The translations under genes and the position numbers were made by a program. From positions 12,087,284-12,151,283 of the forward strand of contig OZ010787.1 in the NCBI GenBank assembly GCA_963932465.1: a DNA stretch of 64,000 nt, in the 5' to 3' direction. Shown here piece by piece: positions 23,807 to 35,714 of the stretch. This DNA comes from Maratus speciosus. Its lineage: Eukaryota; Arthropoda; Arachnida; Araneae; Salticidae. The notes below the pieces were generated by a model. The model did not search any database and was not told the DNA's origin. It saw only the letters and a list, made by a program, of their open reading frames with translations. The first letter of the stretch is position 1, and every line of letters starts with the position of its first letter.

Positions 23807-24560
23807 GATGTAATATTCAATAAATGTTTGAGCAGCAGCGTAGCTTACGGGAAAGATGGGGTAGAAAATGCTATGGGCCTCGTGACTCAGCAGGGCCTGA
23901 ATATCGGATAGTTAATAGAAAATATACAAATATTACCAATTCGTTATTTTCATGGGTTAAAGAGATCAGAACAAAGTACGAGAATCGTCGTTATGTTAAA
24001 ATATTAATAGGAAAATTACTGATCAAATGAAAGTATACATGTCTGCATGCCTTTAAGTTGTGTCCCTTATAATAAAGTACCTCTGTTTTTCATTCTAGGA
24101 TTTTTATTCCATCATTTGAAACTTATCTTACGATGCGGAGCGCAGGCCGCAGATTGTTCTAACTTATATAAACACTATATATATTTTAGAATTCAGAAGA
24201 ATCACTTTGAATACTAATGCTATTTTAATTGTTGTCAGTATTAATATTTGAAGAAAAATCTCAAAATTATGTTATGTCTTGTATTTCCTACCGCATATTA
24301 GCTCAAAATTATACATTTAGGGATAACTCTGCAATAAGTCGATGAGTATGAAGTCAGAGAGAGAAAATCAACACTTTCAATTTTATAATCACAAGATATA
24401 TTTTTTCACAGCTAAATACGATTGGAGAAATAAGTGCAAATATAGGGTTATTTATTTGTAAGGGGCCCCTAAAATCAATCTGGCCCAGGGCCTTCGAGCG
24501 CATTCAAGATTGACATGATTTAACCAGTTCAGTTACAGTGGCAAAATAAATTAAAATATA
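23807..24560. other. No gene seen; possible hAT remnants
   Basis: AGCAGCGTAGCTTACGGGAA at about 23,834 and GGGGCCCCTAAAATCAATCT with GGCCCAGGGCC at about 24,462-24,494 resemble the ends of hAT elements, but no inverted partner was found. Confidence 0.35.
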
Positions 24561-25382
24561 CAGGGTGTCCATTCACAGCGGTGTCCAATGGCTAATTCCT
24601 AAACTTTTAGTCATAGACATGTAGTTCCAATTACAAAAATGCTTTAAATGAGGCAAAGAAATATTTAAAAAGTGATTTGGGTCAATAAAAAAAATTCTTA
24701 AAAAATTACGAAATTTTAATTTTTATACGGTGCTCCAATCCTATAAGTTATATTTAGTAAAATTTTCCTGTTACACTGACAAGTAAGACAAAAAAGTCCC
24801 GTTAATCTACGATTAAAATTGACCGAGTAATAGCTGTTTAAAGTTGGAGCATATTTTTTGCTGCAAATTAGGGGTCATTCACATATTTTGTAGAAATATA
24901 ATTTCGTCAGATATATTAAAAAAATGGTTGAGAGTAAAGTTAACATTGCAAGATGATTTTGAAATCTTTAATCTTTCTGACATATTAATGCAAAATATAC
25001 AATTTGTAATAAACATATAACAATAAGAAAAAACAAAATTTCTGTTAAATAAAATGATGAAAATTAACAGCCTCGATTCTTTACAAAATGATACATATTT
25101 TAAAATGTTATTAGATTACACTAGCAAAAGTTGGGTTATGTCATATTTTTAGCTTTTGGCAATTGATTCTTATGTAATCTGTACAGCTGAATCCGAAATT
25201 GACCTTCATTTTTTTGCCATCACGTAAAGAGTTTTTGCAAATCATAAATTTTAAAGTTAAAAAAGAAAAAAAAAATAGCGAAAATTTGATACTATAAAAT
25301 AGATGTGATTCTTGTGTTTTTAACTTTTGATAATTGATTTTACTGTATTTTTACCGCTTAATCCGAAAATTACCTTCATTTT

Positions 25383-26528
25383 AGGTAGATTTCGTATGAA
25401 ATACTACCTATTGGCGTCGTTCCTATGTTGGAATTTCTGAAAAATTTTTGCAGATCTACACCGATCATGACCCCTAGAACCAAACACCACCCTCAGTAAA
25501 AAACTTTATATGTCTAACTATCTATCTATCTATGTATCTATCTATCTATATCACTTTCTTCTGGACACGATAACTTCCACAATTCTGCGCTAATCTCTTC
25601 CAAACTGATACATAAAATCAAGGGGCATAAAATCTCGGTCAAGTTCGTTAATGGGCAAAATCGGGCAAAGGGGCTGAAAATAGGGAGGGGTTTTGTGAAA
25701 ATAGAAAAAAACCCATAACTTCTTAAATTTTGTACATATCAAATCAGTTTAAAGTTTTTATTACTCCTAAAAATAGGGCCAAAATTTATGCATCACAGAT
25801 TTTTGATAAAATTAAAAATGGGCTCAAGGGGCGCGAAAAATAGGGTTTTTGGGAGAAAAAAAATCGTAACTTCGTCAATTCTCAAGATATCATATTCAAT
25901 TAATTTTATTATACATCTCCTTAATATTATCTACAACTTTTATATTCACAAGTTTTTGATAGGACCAATTCGTACCGCAAAAAAATTAAAAACGAAAACA
26001 GAAAAAGGGGTGTGAAGAAGAAAAATTTCTATAACTCCGTCAATTCACAAGATATAAAATCCCCATGAATTTATCATATATCTTCTTAATATTGTCTTCA
26101 ACATTTATATGGATAAGTTTTTGATAGGACCAATTCTTACAGCAAAAACAAATTAAAAATACATAGCGGTTGAAGAAAAAAATTATCTTATTAAGGGTGT
26201 ATTCAAATCCAAACTGCTTATTTTCTGACACATTTTTAAATCCATTTTTGCTCTCAAACGCATCCAATTGATAGATTCTCTTTTTCAGAAACTATATAAT
26301 GTACCGTAATGATCGATTTTTTTTATAGTGGCAGAATATATTTCGAAAAATGATGTCAAAGTGGGCATTTTGAACAGAAATTCCCGAAGCGATTGTGTTA
26401 GAAAGGAAAAATATTGCCCTACTGAGAAAATAATTCGTTATTAATCAAGTTTTAATTAAATGAAAGAAAAACAAGAACACATGCCGCTTATAAATCTTTT
26501 CAAAAATCACGTCAGCAAGTTTCGTATT
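25383..26528 (+). repeat. Element B unit 1 (intact)
   Basis: 1,146 bp. Its microsatellite is a tetranucleotide (TCTA) tract at about 25,513-25,550, where units 2-4 have TA dinucleotides. Confidence 0.8.
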
Positions 26529-26647
26529 AGGTAGATTTCGTATGAAATATTACCTATTGGCGTCGTTCCTATGTTGGAATTTCTGAAAAATTTTGCAGAT
26601 CTACACCGATCATGACTCCTAGAACCCATAACCACCCTCAGTAAAAA

Positions 26648-26693
<46 letters not shown>

Positions 26694-27883
26694 TTTCTTC
26701 TTGACACGATAACTTTCGTAATTCTGCACCAATCTCTTCCAAACTGATACATAAAATCTCGGTCAAGTTCATTAATGGGCAAAATCGGACCAAGGGGATG
26801 GAAATCGGGAGGGGTTTTGTGAAAAACGAAAACCCCCCATAACTTCTCAATTTTTGTACATATCAAATGAGTTTAAAGTTTTTATTACTTCTAAAAATAA
26901 GGCCAAAATTTTATGTATCACAGATTTTTATAAAGTTAAAAATGTGCTCAAGGGGCGCAAAAAATAGGGTTTTAGGGAGAAAAAAATTCATAACTACGTC
27001 AATTCTCAAGATATCAAATCCAATTAATTTTATTATAAATCTCCGTAATATTATCTACAACTTTTATATTCACAAGTTTTTGATAGGACCGATTCGTGCC
27101 GCAAAAAATATATAAAAAACGAAAACTAAAAGGGGGTTTGAAGAAGTAAAAAATCCATAACTTCGTCAGTTCAAAAAATATAAAATCCCCATGAATTTAT
27201 CATATATCTACTTAATATTGTCTACAACATCTATACAGACAAGTTTTGGATAGGACCAATTCTTACAGCAAAAACAAATTAAAAATACATAGCGGTTGTA
27301 GAAGAAAATCATCTAAGTAAGGGTGTATTCAAATCCTAACTGCTTATTTCCTGACTCTTTTTGCAATTCATTTTTGCTCTCAAAGGCTTCCAATTAGTAC
27401 GTTTTCTTACTCAGAAACTATATAATGTACCGTAATGGTCGATTTTTTGATAGCGGCAGAATATATTTTTAAAAATGCTGTTAAAGTGGGCATTTTGAAC
27501 CGAATTCCCCGAAGCGGATTGTGTTGGACAAATCATTGCATTAAGGATGCACTCAAATCCAAACTGCTTTTTTTCTGACTCATTTTTAAATTCATTTTTG
27601 CTCTCAAACACATTTAATTGGTAGATTCGCTTATTCAGAAACTATATACCTAATGTACCGCAATGATCGATTTTTTGATAGAGGCAGAATATATTTCAAA
27701 AAATGATGTCAAAGTGGGCATTTTGAACGGAATTTCCCGAAGCAATTGTGTTAGAAACAAATATTGTCCTTCTGAGAAAATAATTGTTTATATATCAAGT
27801 TTTAATTAATTGAACGAAAAATAAAAACACAGGTCGCTTATAAATCTCTTCAAAAATCACGTCAGCAAGTTTCATATTTTTTT
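26529..27883 (+). repeat. Element B unit 2 (with internal duplication)
   Basis: 1,355 bp. It carries a pure TA tract at 26,652-26,690. The extra length comes from a ~230-bp duplication (about 27,310-27,530 repeated at 27,540-27,760, both containing GGCATTTTGAAC and TTTTGATAG). Confidence 0.8.
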
Positions 27884-28304
27884 AGGTAGATTTCGTATGA
27901 AAGACTACCTATTGTAGGGGTGCACAACCTTTTTAAGAGAAGGGCCACTTACCAAAATGTCTTGGTTGTCGAGGGCCACATCAGTAACACAGATAATTTC
28001 GGAGAGGTGATCTGAGGCCTATAATCGGATAAACACATGGTTTCAGGTGGGTTTGTGGAGTTTTACCCCCTCTAGGTTCCCCTACCCAGTCAACATATCT
28101 AATTTAGTTGGTAAAGTTATACCAAAAGTTTACGTTTGTATATATAACAGAGATATAGCAAGGATTATTTTCACGTAGTGATAATTTTCCTTGACTTTTT
28201 TCGGGAGAGTACAAATTTTGCTTTATTAAAAGTACTAAAAAACAAACATAGGCATGAAAGTGGCTAGTGCCGAAAAAAAGTTAGAACTATGAACGAAGGG
28301 GGAA

Positions 28305-30540
28305 GGAGTAACCAATCAACGAAATTTGAGATTTTTCTGCACCCGATCAACAAAATTCCTTTTTTCCGCGTCCGATCAACGAAATTCGCTTTTTTCGGTG
28401 CCCTATCAACGAAATACGCTGCACTGTTAAAAATTTGCAGCATTCTGGCAGGTCATTTGACCGTTTTTTTCCGAAAACGGTTACACAACCGTAGTTTTAA
28501 CACTATTCTGACCATATTATTGGCCATTTTATGGTCAGAATATAGTTAAATTATGGTTATGAAACCGTTTTTTTCCGAAAACGGTCGAATGACCAGACAG
28601 AATGCTGCAAAATTTTTAACAGTGTATTCTCTGCGCCCGATCAACAAAATTTTCAAATTTTTCGCGCCTTTAGACATAACTCGAAATTTTTCCGAAATCG
28701 ATCAACAAAATTTGAGATTTTTCCGCTCCTGCTCGACAAAATTCGAAAATTTTCCGGACCCGATTGACGAAATTTGCAATTTTTTACTCCCGATCAATGA
28801 AATTTGCGATTTTTCCGCGCCTGATCAATGAAACTCGCGATTTTTCCAAGCCCGATCAACGATATTTGCTATTAACTGACTCTGACAAAATTTGTAATTT
28901 TTCCGTCATTAATTTTTGATCGTCAATGCGATTTTTCCGAGCCCAATCGACAAAACACGCGATTTTCCCGTGTCGATAGACGAAAATTACGATTTTCCAC
29001 GCCTGATCGACAAAATTCGCAATTTCTCCGCACCCGATCAACGAAATTCGCTATTAACTGACTCTGCCGAAATTTGCAATTATTCCCGCAACCGATCAAC
29101 GAGATTAGTATCAGTCGAGATTAGCCTGATCGACAAAATTCGCGATTTTTCCGCACCCGATCAACGAATTTTGAAAATTTTCCGCGCCTGATAACGAAAT
29201 TCGCGATTTTCCAGCACCCGATCAGCAAAATTCGCGATTCTTAACTGACTGACAAAATTTACAATTTTTCCGCGGTAAATTGACGAAATTCGCGATTCTT
29301 TCTCTCGATAAACTGAAGAAACCCACGACTTTTCCGCAGCCGGTCATCAAAATTTGCAAATTTTCCGCGCATCATCGACAAGATTCACGATTTTTCCGTG
29401 CCCAATCAACGAAATTTGCGATTTTTCCGCAGCTGGTCGACAAAACTTGCGATTTTTCCGTGCCAAGTACATAAATTTGAGATTTTTTCCGCGTTTAATC
29501 AACAAAATTTGTGATTTTTCCTTGCCTAATCGATGAAATTTGTGATTTTTTTCACACCTGATCTACGAAATTTGTGATTTTTTCACGCCCGATCGACGAA
29601 ATTTGTGATTTTTAAGTGCCCAATCAACGACATTTGCGATTTTTCCGAGCCTTACCGACAAAATGTTGTGATTTTTCCGTAACCGATCGACGAAATTCGC
29701 GATTTTTATGCATCCGATCAACGAAATTCGTGATTTTTACGCGCCCGATCAACGAAATTTCCTATTCTTAACTGACTGACGAAATTTGAAATTTTATCTC
29801 GTGACAAATCGATGAAATTCTTGATTTTTTCTCGCGATAAACTGACCAAACTCATGATTTTTCCACAGTCGATCATCAAAATTTGTATTCTCTGTACCCA
29901 TTCTACGAAATTCTCTATTTTTCCTTGTCCGATTGACAAAATTCGCGATTATTCCGCTCCTGGTCAATTCAATTTGCGATTTTTTTCGTGCCTGTTTGAC
30001 GAAATTTGCGATTTTTCCGCGCCTGATCGACGAAATTCAAGATCCAATCAACGGAATTCAGGTTTTTTCCATGTCCGATTGTCGAAACTCGCCATCTTTC
30101 CATGCCCGATCGACGAAACTTGTGACTTTTCCGTACTTCATCGACAAAATTCGTGATTTTCAAATGAAATTTGATTTTTTCCCTGGCTTGATCGACAAAA
30201 TTCGTGATTATTCCGTGCTCGATCAACAAATCTCGCGATTTATCCATGCCCGATCAGAGAAATTCACTAATTTTCCTTGCCTGATCGACGAAATTTGCGC
30301 TTTTCCAGTGCCCATTCTATGAAATTCAAATTATTTTTCGACTAGCGACTGATGAAATGGCAAATTTGGGAATTTCCTATGTCGGTATCTACGGTATCGT
30401 CCGACCAATAAACGAAATTCTCGATTTTTAACTAACTGACGAAATTTGCAACTTTTTCCTAAGAAAAATTGACGAACTTCACCATTTTTTCCTGCGACCT
30501 ATGGGCAAGAATTGCGATTTTTCCAGTTATAAATTTACGA
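28305..30540 (+). repeat. ~31-bp minisatellite (roughly 60-70 diverged units)
   Basis: The unit has the form CGATCRACGAAATTYGCGAT followed by TTTTCCGCGCC, repeated with substitutions and small indels. The unit length and AT/GC pattern keep several frames open, producing fake proteins such as 'IDKIRDFSAPDQ' repeats on both strands. One MITE (28,422-28,624) interrupts it. The spacer-free, degenerate structure excludes CRISPR. Confidence 0.9.
28422..28624. mobile_element. 203-bp MITE inside the minisatellite
   Basis: Ends CACTGTTAAAAATTTGCAGC and GCTGCAAAATTTTTAACAGTG are inverse. The arms continue with CATTCTG, GACCGTTTTTTTCCG and AAACGGTT, and a smaller hairpin (TTCTGACCATA / TATGGTCAGAA) lies at the centre. 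Superfamily not assigned. Confidence 0.75.
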
Positions 30541-31112
30541 AGTTCGCGGGCCAGAAGCTAACTCATCGCGGGCCACCGGTTGTGCATCCCTAACATACTG
30601 GGATCGTTCCTATGTTGGAATTTCTGAAAAATTTTTGCAGATCTACACCGATCATGACCCCTAGAACCCAAAACCACCCTCAGTAAAAAACTTTATATAT
30701 ATATACAGTCGGCTCTCGTTAATTCGAACTCGTCGGGACCACAAGAAATGTTCGAATTATAGAAAGTATGAGAGGAAAGGGGGTACTATTAAAAAAGAAT
30801 TAATGTTATAGTATTTTTTAAATTTATTTCGTCTGTTATCGTTAGAATATGACTTAATATTAAATTAAAAGATATAAATACATAAAATAAATAATAATAT
30901 TAATATAATATAAATAAAACATAAAAATTAATAATACACTATAACACAATTGCATTAAAAATTACATTTTAATTGTACTATAATTTTCTTACCTCAAATT
31001 AGATGAACATTTAAGAAATTATTTACACTTATTTATTATCTCTATGAAAAAAGTTATCAATTGTTGTTTGCTTAGTCCTATTCATTTTTGACATTTTAGC
31101 CAGTTTTTCTAT

Positions 31113-32755
31113 TTATAACAAACAGTTATGTTCTTTGTCCGATGACGGCCGCATCATGATAAAAGTATGCAAACACTCAATCGATTGTGCAATTGACTTT
31201 TCTGCGGGGAAGGAAAGCACTTGGGACATAGTAGCAAAATCGCCAGAATCTGATTCCATCTCCTCATTGCACTTTTCGTGAATGGTTTCAACAATTTCTT
31301 CCGCAGTTAAGAGTTCAGATACTTCTAAACTATTGTCGGCTGCTACATACTCTGCGAACGTAACATCAGACTGTAACTTTTCAGAAAATTTTGGAAATTC
31401 TATTTCTTCGAAAGGTCTGGCGTTTTCGTTATTTGCATTACAACCACTCTTTTTAGATGGATGGATAAATCCGGCATGTCGAAAGCATTCTTCTATTATT
31501 TCAGGTTGTACGACGTCCCACGCCGCATATAAATCGTTGATATCCGTAAGTAATATTATTTCCTAGCTTTCTTTAAGATCAATCGAAAATAAAATTTGTT
31601 CTAGAACCAGGGTTCGTACGCTTCAAGGACTTTCAAGCACCTTTTATCAGAATTTTCGTAAAGTAATATTTGCCTTATTTAATGGAAAAAAAACTATCTT
31701 GAGAGATAGCGACCAGTACTTTACGAAATTTTTGGTGTTAAAACACCTAAAATCTCCTGAATCCTTTGAAGCGTACGAACCCTGAGAACCCTTTTACGAT
31801 AATGAGTTTTTAGATTTTGAATTATTCCTTGGTCCATCGGTTGTAGTTGTGCTGTAGTATTAGGGAGTAAATATTCAATCTTTATAGAGCTCAGTGTTCG
31901 TAGTTTACAACTACTCTGCACATTATCTAACAGCAATAGAATTTTTCTGTTTTCACGAGAAAATTTTTTATCGAGTTCTTTTAACCAACTGATGCCGATT
32001 TCACGCGTCATCCAGGCTTTGGCATTTGCCACATAATCAACAAGCAGTGGTGTTTTAACTCCTTTAAAGCAACATGGATTAGTTGATTTACCAATAACTA
32101 ACAATTTTAACTTCTTACTTCCATCCATATTGGCACCTACCATCACAGTTATCTTGTCTTTTCTAAGTTTATCACTTGTGCACGTTTCACATTTAAATGT
32201 TAAAGTCTTATTAGGAAGAAGTTTTTAAAACAACCCTGTTTCATCGGCATTAAACACGTCTTTCATTGCATAAGTAGGAATAAGTTCGGGTAGCTTTTTG
32301 CAGAATTCATTGCAAGCAGCGAGGTCTACAGCGCCACTTTCACCACACACAGTTTTGTATACGATGTTATTTCGGTGCTTAAAACGTGTCAGCCATCCTT
32401 CGCTGCAAATGAAATTTTTAATACCCATGAGTAGTGCAAGTACTTGTGCTTTAGCTGCCAATATAGGTGCACTCAAAGGTACATTTCTTGCCAATGCATC
32501 CTTTGTCCATAACAGTAAAGCTTCCTCTAAATCCTCATGGTCTTCTGTTCTCATACGTTTTCGTCCTTTAGCAAATTTTTCCTTTTCCCATGATTTCAGG
32601 ATGAATTCTTTATTTTTGAAGTAATTAGAGAACGTATTCTTTTTTATTCCATATTCTGCAGCAATTTTTGTTATAGATCGGCTACGTCCTACCTTTTTAA
32701 TAATTTCCAGTTTAGCTTCTAGAGTTAACGATTTATAACTTCCACGTGAAGCCAT
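31113..32755 (-). pseudogene. Tigger-type transposase (CENP-B/pogo family), broken
   Basis: The ATG at 32,755 opens a 176-codon frame. It has a helix-turn-helix ('ITKIAAEYGIKKNTFSNYF', residues about 29-47), a CENP-B-like second DNA-binding part ('GWLTRFKHRNNI', about residue 119) and the first catalytic aspartate in 'NADETGLF'. A one-base frameshift at about 32,224 ends the frame. The next part (32,146-31,721) holds the second and third catalytic aspartates, 'LLLLDN' and 'QPMDQGII', 30 residues apart as usual for Tigger. The MITE at 31,608-31,784 then interrupts it, so that frame's last ~20 residues come from the MITE. The C-terminal part continues to a stop at 31,113 ('AAWDVVQPEIIEECFRHAGF') after one TAG at about 31,564. 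All catalytic residues are present, so decay is recent to moderate. Confidence 0.85.
31608..31784. mobile_element. hAT-like MITE inside the Tigger transposase gene
   Basis: Ends CAGGGTTCGTACGCTTCAA and TTGAAGCGTACGAACCCTG are inverses, with AGAAC immediately outside both ends (31,603-31,607 and 31,785-31,789). 177 bp. Removing it would place the two transposase segments back in one frame at this point. Confidence 0.8.
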
Positions 32756-33254
32756 GTTTTAAAGAAACAAGATCTTTTACTTTCTCAAAAAACACTTTAG
32801 CAGTAAGTAAAACCATTGACTGAAAAATTCGATCCCCAGACTGCAAATAGAATGTAGTGATAAAACGGGTTTCCACTATGTTTAACAGATATCCACCCTG
32901 TGAATTTCTCGGAATGTCATTTGTTCAAATGCTAGAGAAGGAATTAGGAACAGACAGAGCCTACTAAAAAAGCTGATATCAAATTCATGGAATTATTATA
33001 CTAGTTCAGAACAATTCTGACAAAAAGGAATGAAAGGAAGTTATTTCAAGGATCTAAAGTCCGTGAGAAAGTAATGAAAAATGAAATTAATGGAATTCTC
33101 GTTAGTTCGAATTAAACGAAGTCAAGAGAAAATGAATTCGAATAAATGAAATGTTTTAACGATACTCTGCTATTGAAAATTTCGGGACTTCATGTTTAGT
33201 TCGAATTAAGCGAAGATTCGATTTATCCGATTTCGAATTAACGAGAGCCGACTG

Positions 33255-33674
33255 TATATCACTTTCTTCTGGACACGATAACTTCCGCAATTCTGCACAA
33301 ATCTCTTCCAAACTGATACTTAAAATCAAGGGACATAAAATCTCGGTCAAATGCGTTAATGGGCAAAAGCCGACAAAGGGGATGGAAATAGGGAGGGCTT
33401 TTCTGAAAACCGAAAACCCCCCATAACTTCTTAATTTTTGTACATATCGAATCAGTTTAAAGTTTTTATTACTTCTAAAAATAGGGCCAAAAATTTATGT
33501 ATCACAGATTTTTATAAAGCTCAAGGGGCGCAAAAAATAGAGTTTTAGGGAGAAAAAAATTGATAACTTCGTCAATTCTCAAGATATCAAATCCAATTAA
33601 TTTTATTATAAATCTCCTTAATATTATCTACAACTTTTATGTTCACAAGTTTTTGATAGGACCGATTCGTACCG

Positions 33675-33717
<43 letters not shown>

Positions 33718-34253
33718 GAAAACTAAAAGGGGGTTTGAAGAAGTAAAAAATCCATAACTCTGTCAATTCAAAAGATATAAAATCCCCATGAATTTATCAT
33801 ATATCTTCTTAATATTGTCTACAACATCTATATAGACAAGTTTTGGATAGGACCAATTCTTACAGCAAAAACAAATTAAAAATACATAGCGGTTGAAGAA
33901 AAAAATCATCTAAGTAAGTGTGTATTCAAATCCAAACTGCTTATTTTCTGACTCATTTTACAATTCATTTTTGCTCTCGAAGGCTTCCAATTAGTACGTT
34001 TTCTTACTCAGAAACTATATAATGTACCGTAATGGTCGATTTTTTGATAGAGGCAGAATATATTTAAAATAATGCTGTTAAAGTGGGCATTTTGAAACGA
34101 ATTTCCCGAAGCAATTGTGTTAGAAACGAATATTGTCCTTCTGAGAAAATAATTGTTTATATATCAAGTTTTAATTAATTGAACGAAAAATAAAAACACA
34201 GGTCGCTTATAAATCTCTTCAAAAGTCACGTCAGCAAGTTTCATATTTTATTT
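33255..34253 (+). repeat. Element B unit 3, right part
   Basis: Continuation of the unit that starts at 27,884, after the hAT and Tigger insertions. A second TA tract (33,677-33,710) replaces an A run found at the matching place in the other units. Confidence 0.8.
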
Positions 34254-34399
34254 AGATAGATTTTGTATGAAATACTACCTATTGGGATCGTTCCTATGTT
34301 GGAATTTCTGAAAATGTTTTGCAGATCTACACCGATCATGACCCCTAGAACCCAAAACCACAATCAGTAAAAAATTTATATATATATGTTATATAAAAA

Positions 34400-35236
34400 T
34401 TTTTATATAACAATATCCCCCCTCCCTAAAAACCGGTGAACTGGTGGCTCCGTGACCCACAAGTTCATTGGGGAAAAGCATGAACTCGGATTACAATAGT
34501 GTTATCCGGTAGTCTAAAATTTTTCTCCAATTCTGTCAAAAACCAAATCAATAAGTTGCTGCTTAAACGCGAAACTGTGGGAATTGTTTTTTAAAATTAC
34601 AAAGATAATATAAATATTTCTTCAACATGGAGTAAATTATATTCTAAATAATCTCCTCTTGTTTTTCTAACAACTTATTACTTACAATATTTACAGATAT
34701 TGACAATATTAGAATTGTTTTGGAGTTTTCCTAGAAATTTACATTCTTTCCACATCACGATTAAACATTAGTTTAATCTCTATAACTTAAACTCCATAAC
34801 GTAGAAATTTTCCATACAATTCACAAGTCATATAAATTAAGGAAAAACATGAATATAATAAATTTAAAATTAATGTAAAAATATTTCAACTGAGTATCAA
34901 TCTCCTACAGTTTTTTAACTGGGATGGTTATATTGTCCTGATACTATGCTATAGTCCATTGAAATTCACTTATTGCTCATTTTTGACGCAAGAAAAACTG
35001 TCAAAAAATCTAGTACTATATGCACTCTATAGTATTGTATTGTTATGATAATAGCGGTACCATACTATTACCATTTTTCCATAAATTCTCTAGTAAGTAT
35101 TTTACTTTCATTATGTTCAGATGTTATCACTATATTTAATTTATGAGTATTCTCAGATATCTCATATATTGACTTCATTAATTCATAACACTTATTTTTC
35201 TTTATTACCTTTCTTTTATCTCAATATTCTAATATA
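34400..35236 (-). repeat. Inverted copy of the PPT-proximal region
   Basis: Reverse complement of about 41,318-42,140, including the polypurine tract (here CCCCCCTCCCT at 34,417-34,427). It begins at the centre of a perfect 24-bp palindrome (34,388-34,411; half site GTTATATAAAAA). Confidence 0.9.
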
Positions 35237-35525
35237 TTAATATTGAACCACAGCGCGTTTTGCTTAATTCTGACCTACCCATATCTATGAGACCTTATCG
35301 CACTTCTGCAGTGAAAGAAAAAGAAATTTCAGATCAAGTTAAATCTTTATTAGCTGCTGGTTTAATTAAAGAGTGTTATAGTCCTTATTCTGCCCCTGTT
35401 ACTTTAGTTATGAAACGCGATGACGGTAAGAAAACTAGAATGTGTGTAGATTATCGTAAATTAAATGCAATAATGAAAAATGATGCTGAACCTTTACCAC
35501 GTATAGATGGAATTCTTGATAAATT
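35237..35525 (+). pseudogene. Duplicated reverse-transcriptase fragment
   Basis: A 289-bp direct copy of 37,961-38,249 with about five base differences by eye. It covers the start of the reverse-transcriptase domain up to 'RIDGILDKL' and then breaks off into unrelated sequence. It has no start of its own and cannot act alone. The open frame that runs on to 35,667 includes LTR and rRNA-derived codons and has no meaning. The copy joins the inverted segment within a shared AATATT stretch, as expected of a template switch at microhomology. Confidence 0.9.
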
Positions 35526-35590
35526 GCAAAAAAAACCCCATCGTTACGATGACACCTTCCGCTCTCCATTGGCTGAGTGTATGGTAGAAT

Positions 35591-35714
35591 CTAGTTCTAA
35601 CCATAAACTATGCCAGCCAGCGATCCGGCTGTGTTCCTCTAATGACACGCCGGGCAGCCTACGGTAAACCTAAAGCTTTTGGGCTCCGGGGGAGTTATGG
35701 TTGCAAAGCTGAAA
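35591..35714 (+). rRNA. 18S rRNA fragment embedded in the 5' LTR (not a functional gene)
   Basis: The stretch starts CTAGTTCTAACCATAAACTA and contains GCCAGCCAGCGATCCGGC. It continues through GCCGGGCAGC, AAAGCTTTTGGGCTCCGGGG and ATGGTTGCAAAGCTGAAA. This is the order of the conserved central part of eukaryotic 18S rRNA, just before the universal AAGGAATTGACGG segment, where the match stops. Several differences from conserved positions (AAACTATGCC for AAACGATGCC; GGGGGAGTTATGG for GGGGGAAGTATGG) fit decay. Same sense as the retrotransposon. Confidence 0.9.

Larger units (their letters stand above)
27915..30592. mobile_element. hAT-like element carrying a minisatellite
   Basis: Left end TAGGGGTGCACAACC; right end GGTTGTGCATCCCTA, inverse with one change. 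The flanking 8-bp repeats ACCTATTG (27,907-27,914) and ACATACTG (30,593-30,600) match at six of eight positions and sit at the expected point of the host unit (CTACCTATTG|GGATCG). Near both ends is GGGCCAC / GGCCACC. The interior is almost entirely a ~31-bp minisatellite; no transposase remains. Confidence 0.75.
30706..33254 (-). mobile_element. Pogo/Tigger DNA transposon
   Basis: Ends CAGTCGGCTCTCGTTAATTC (30,706) and GAATTAACGAGAGCCGACTG (to 33,254) are exact inverses, flanked by TA on each side. It sits in the TA microsatellite of unit 3 of Helentron-like element B; the TATATCACTTTC that resumes at 33,255 is the continuation of that unit. 2,549 bp, including a later hAT-like MITE. Encodes a broken transposase on the minus strand. 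Confidence 0.9.

Noticed and set aside
28289..30322. Several 60-130 codon open frames on both strands with repeated 'IDKIRDF'-like peptides
   Set aside because: They are translations of the ~31-bp minisatellite; frames switch and stop with indels, and both strands are open equally.
28305..30540. Possible CRISPR-like array
   Set aside because: Units are contiguous without unique spacers, strongly diverged, and lie in a eukaryotic hAT-like element.
31282..31566. Plus-strand 94-codon frame
   Set aside because: Shadow of the C-terminal part of the Tigger transposase on the minus strand.
35260..35667. Independent reverse-transcriptase gene
   Set aside because: It is a 289-bp duplicate of 37,961-38,249 fused to LTR and rRNA-derived sequence.
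35591..35714. Functional rRNA gene
   Set aside because: Only ~124 bp of 18S with changes at conserved positions, enclosed in LTR sequence.
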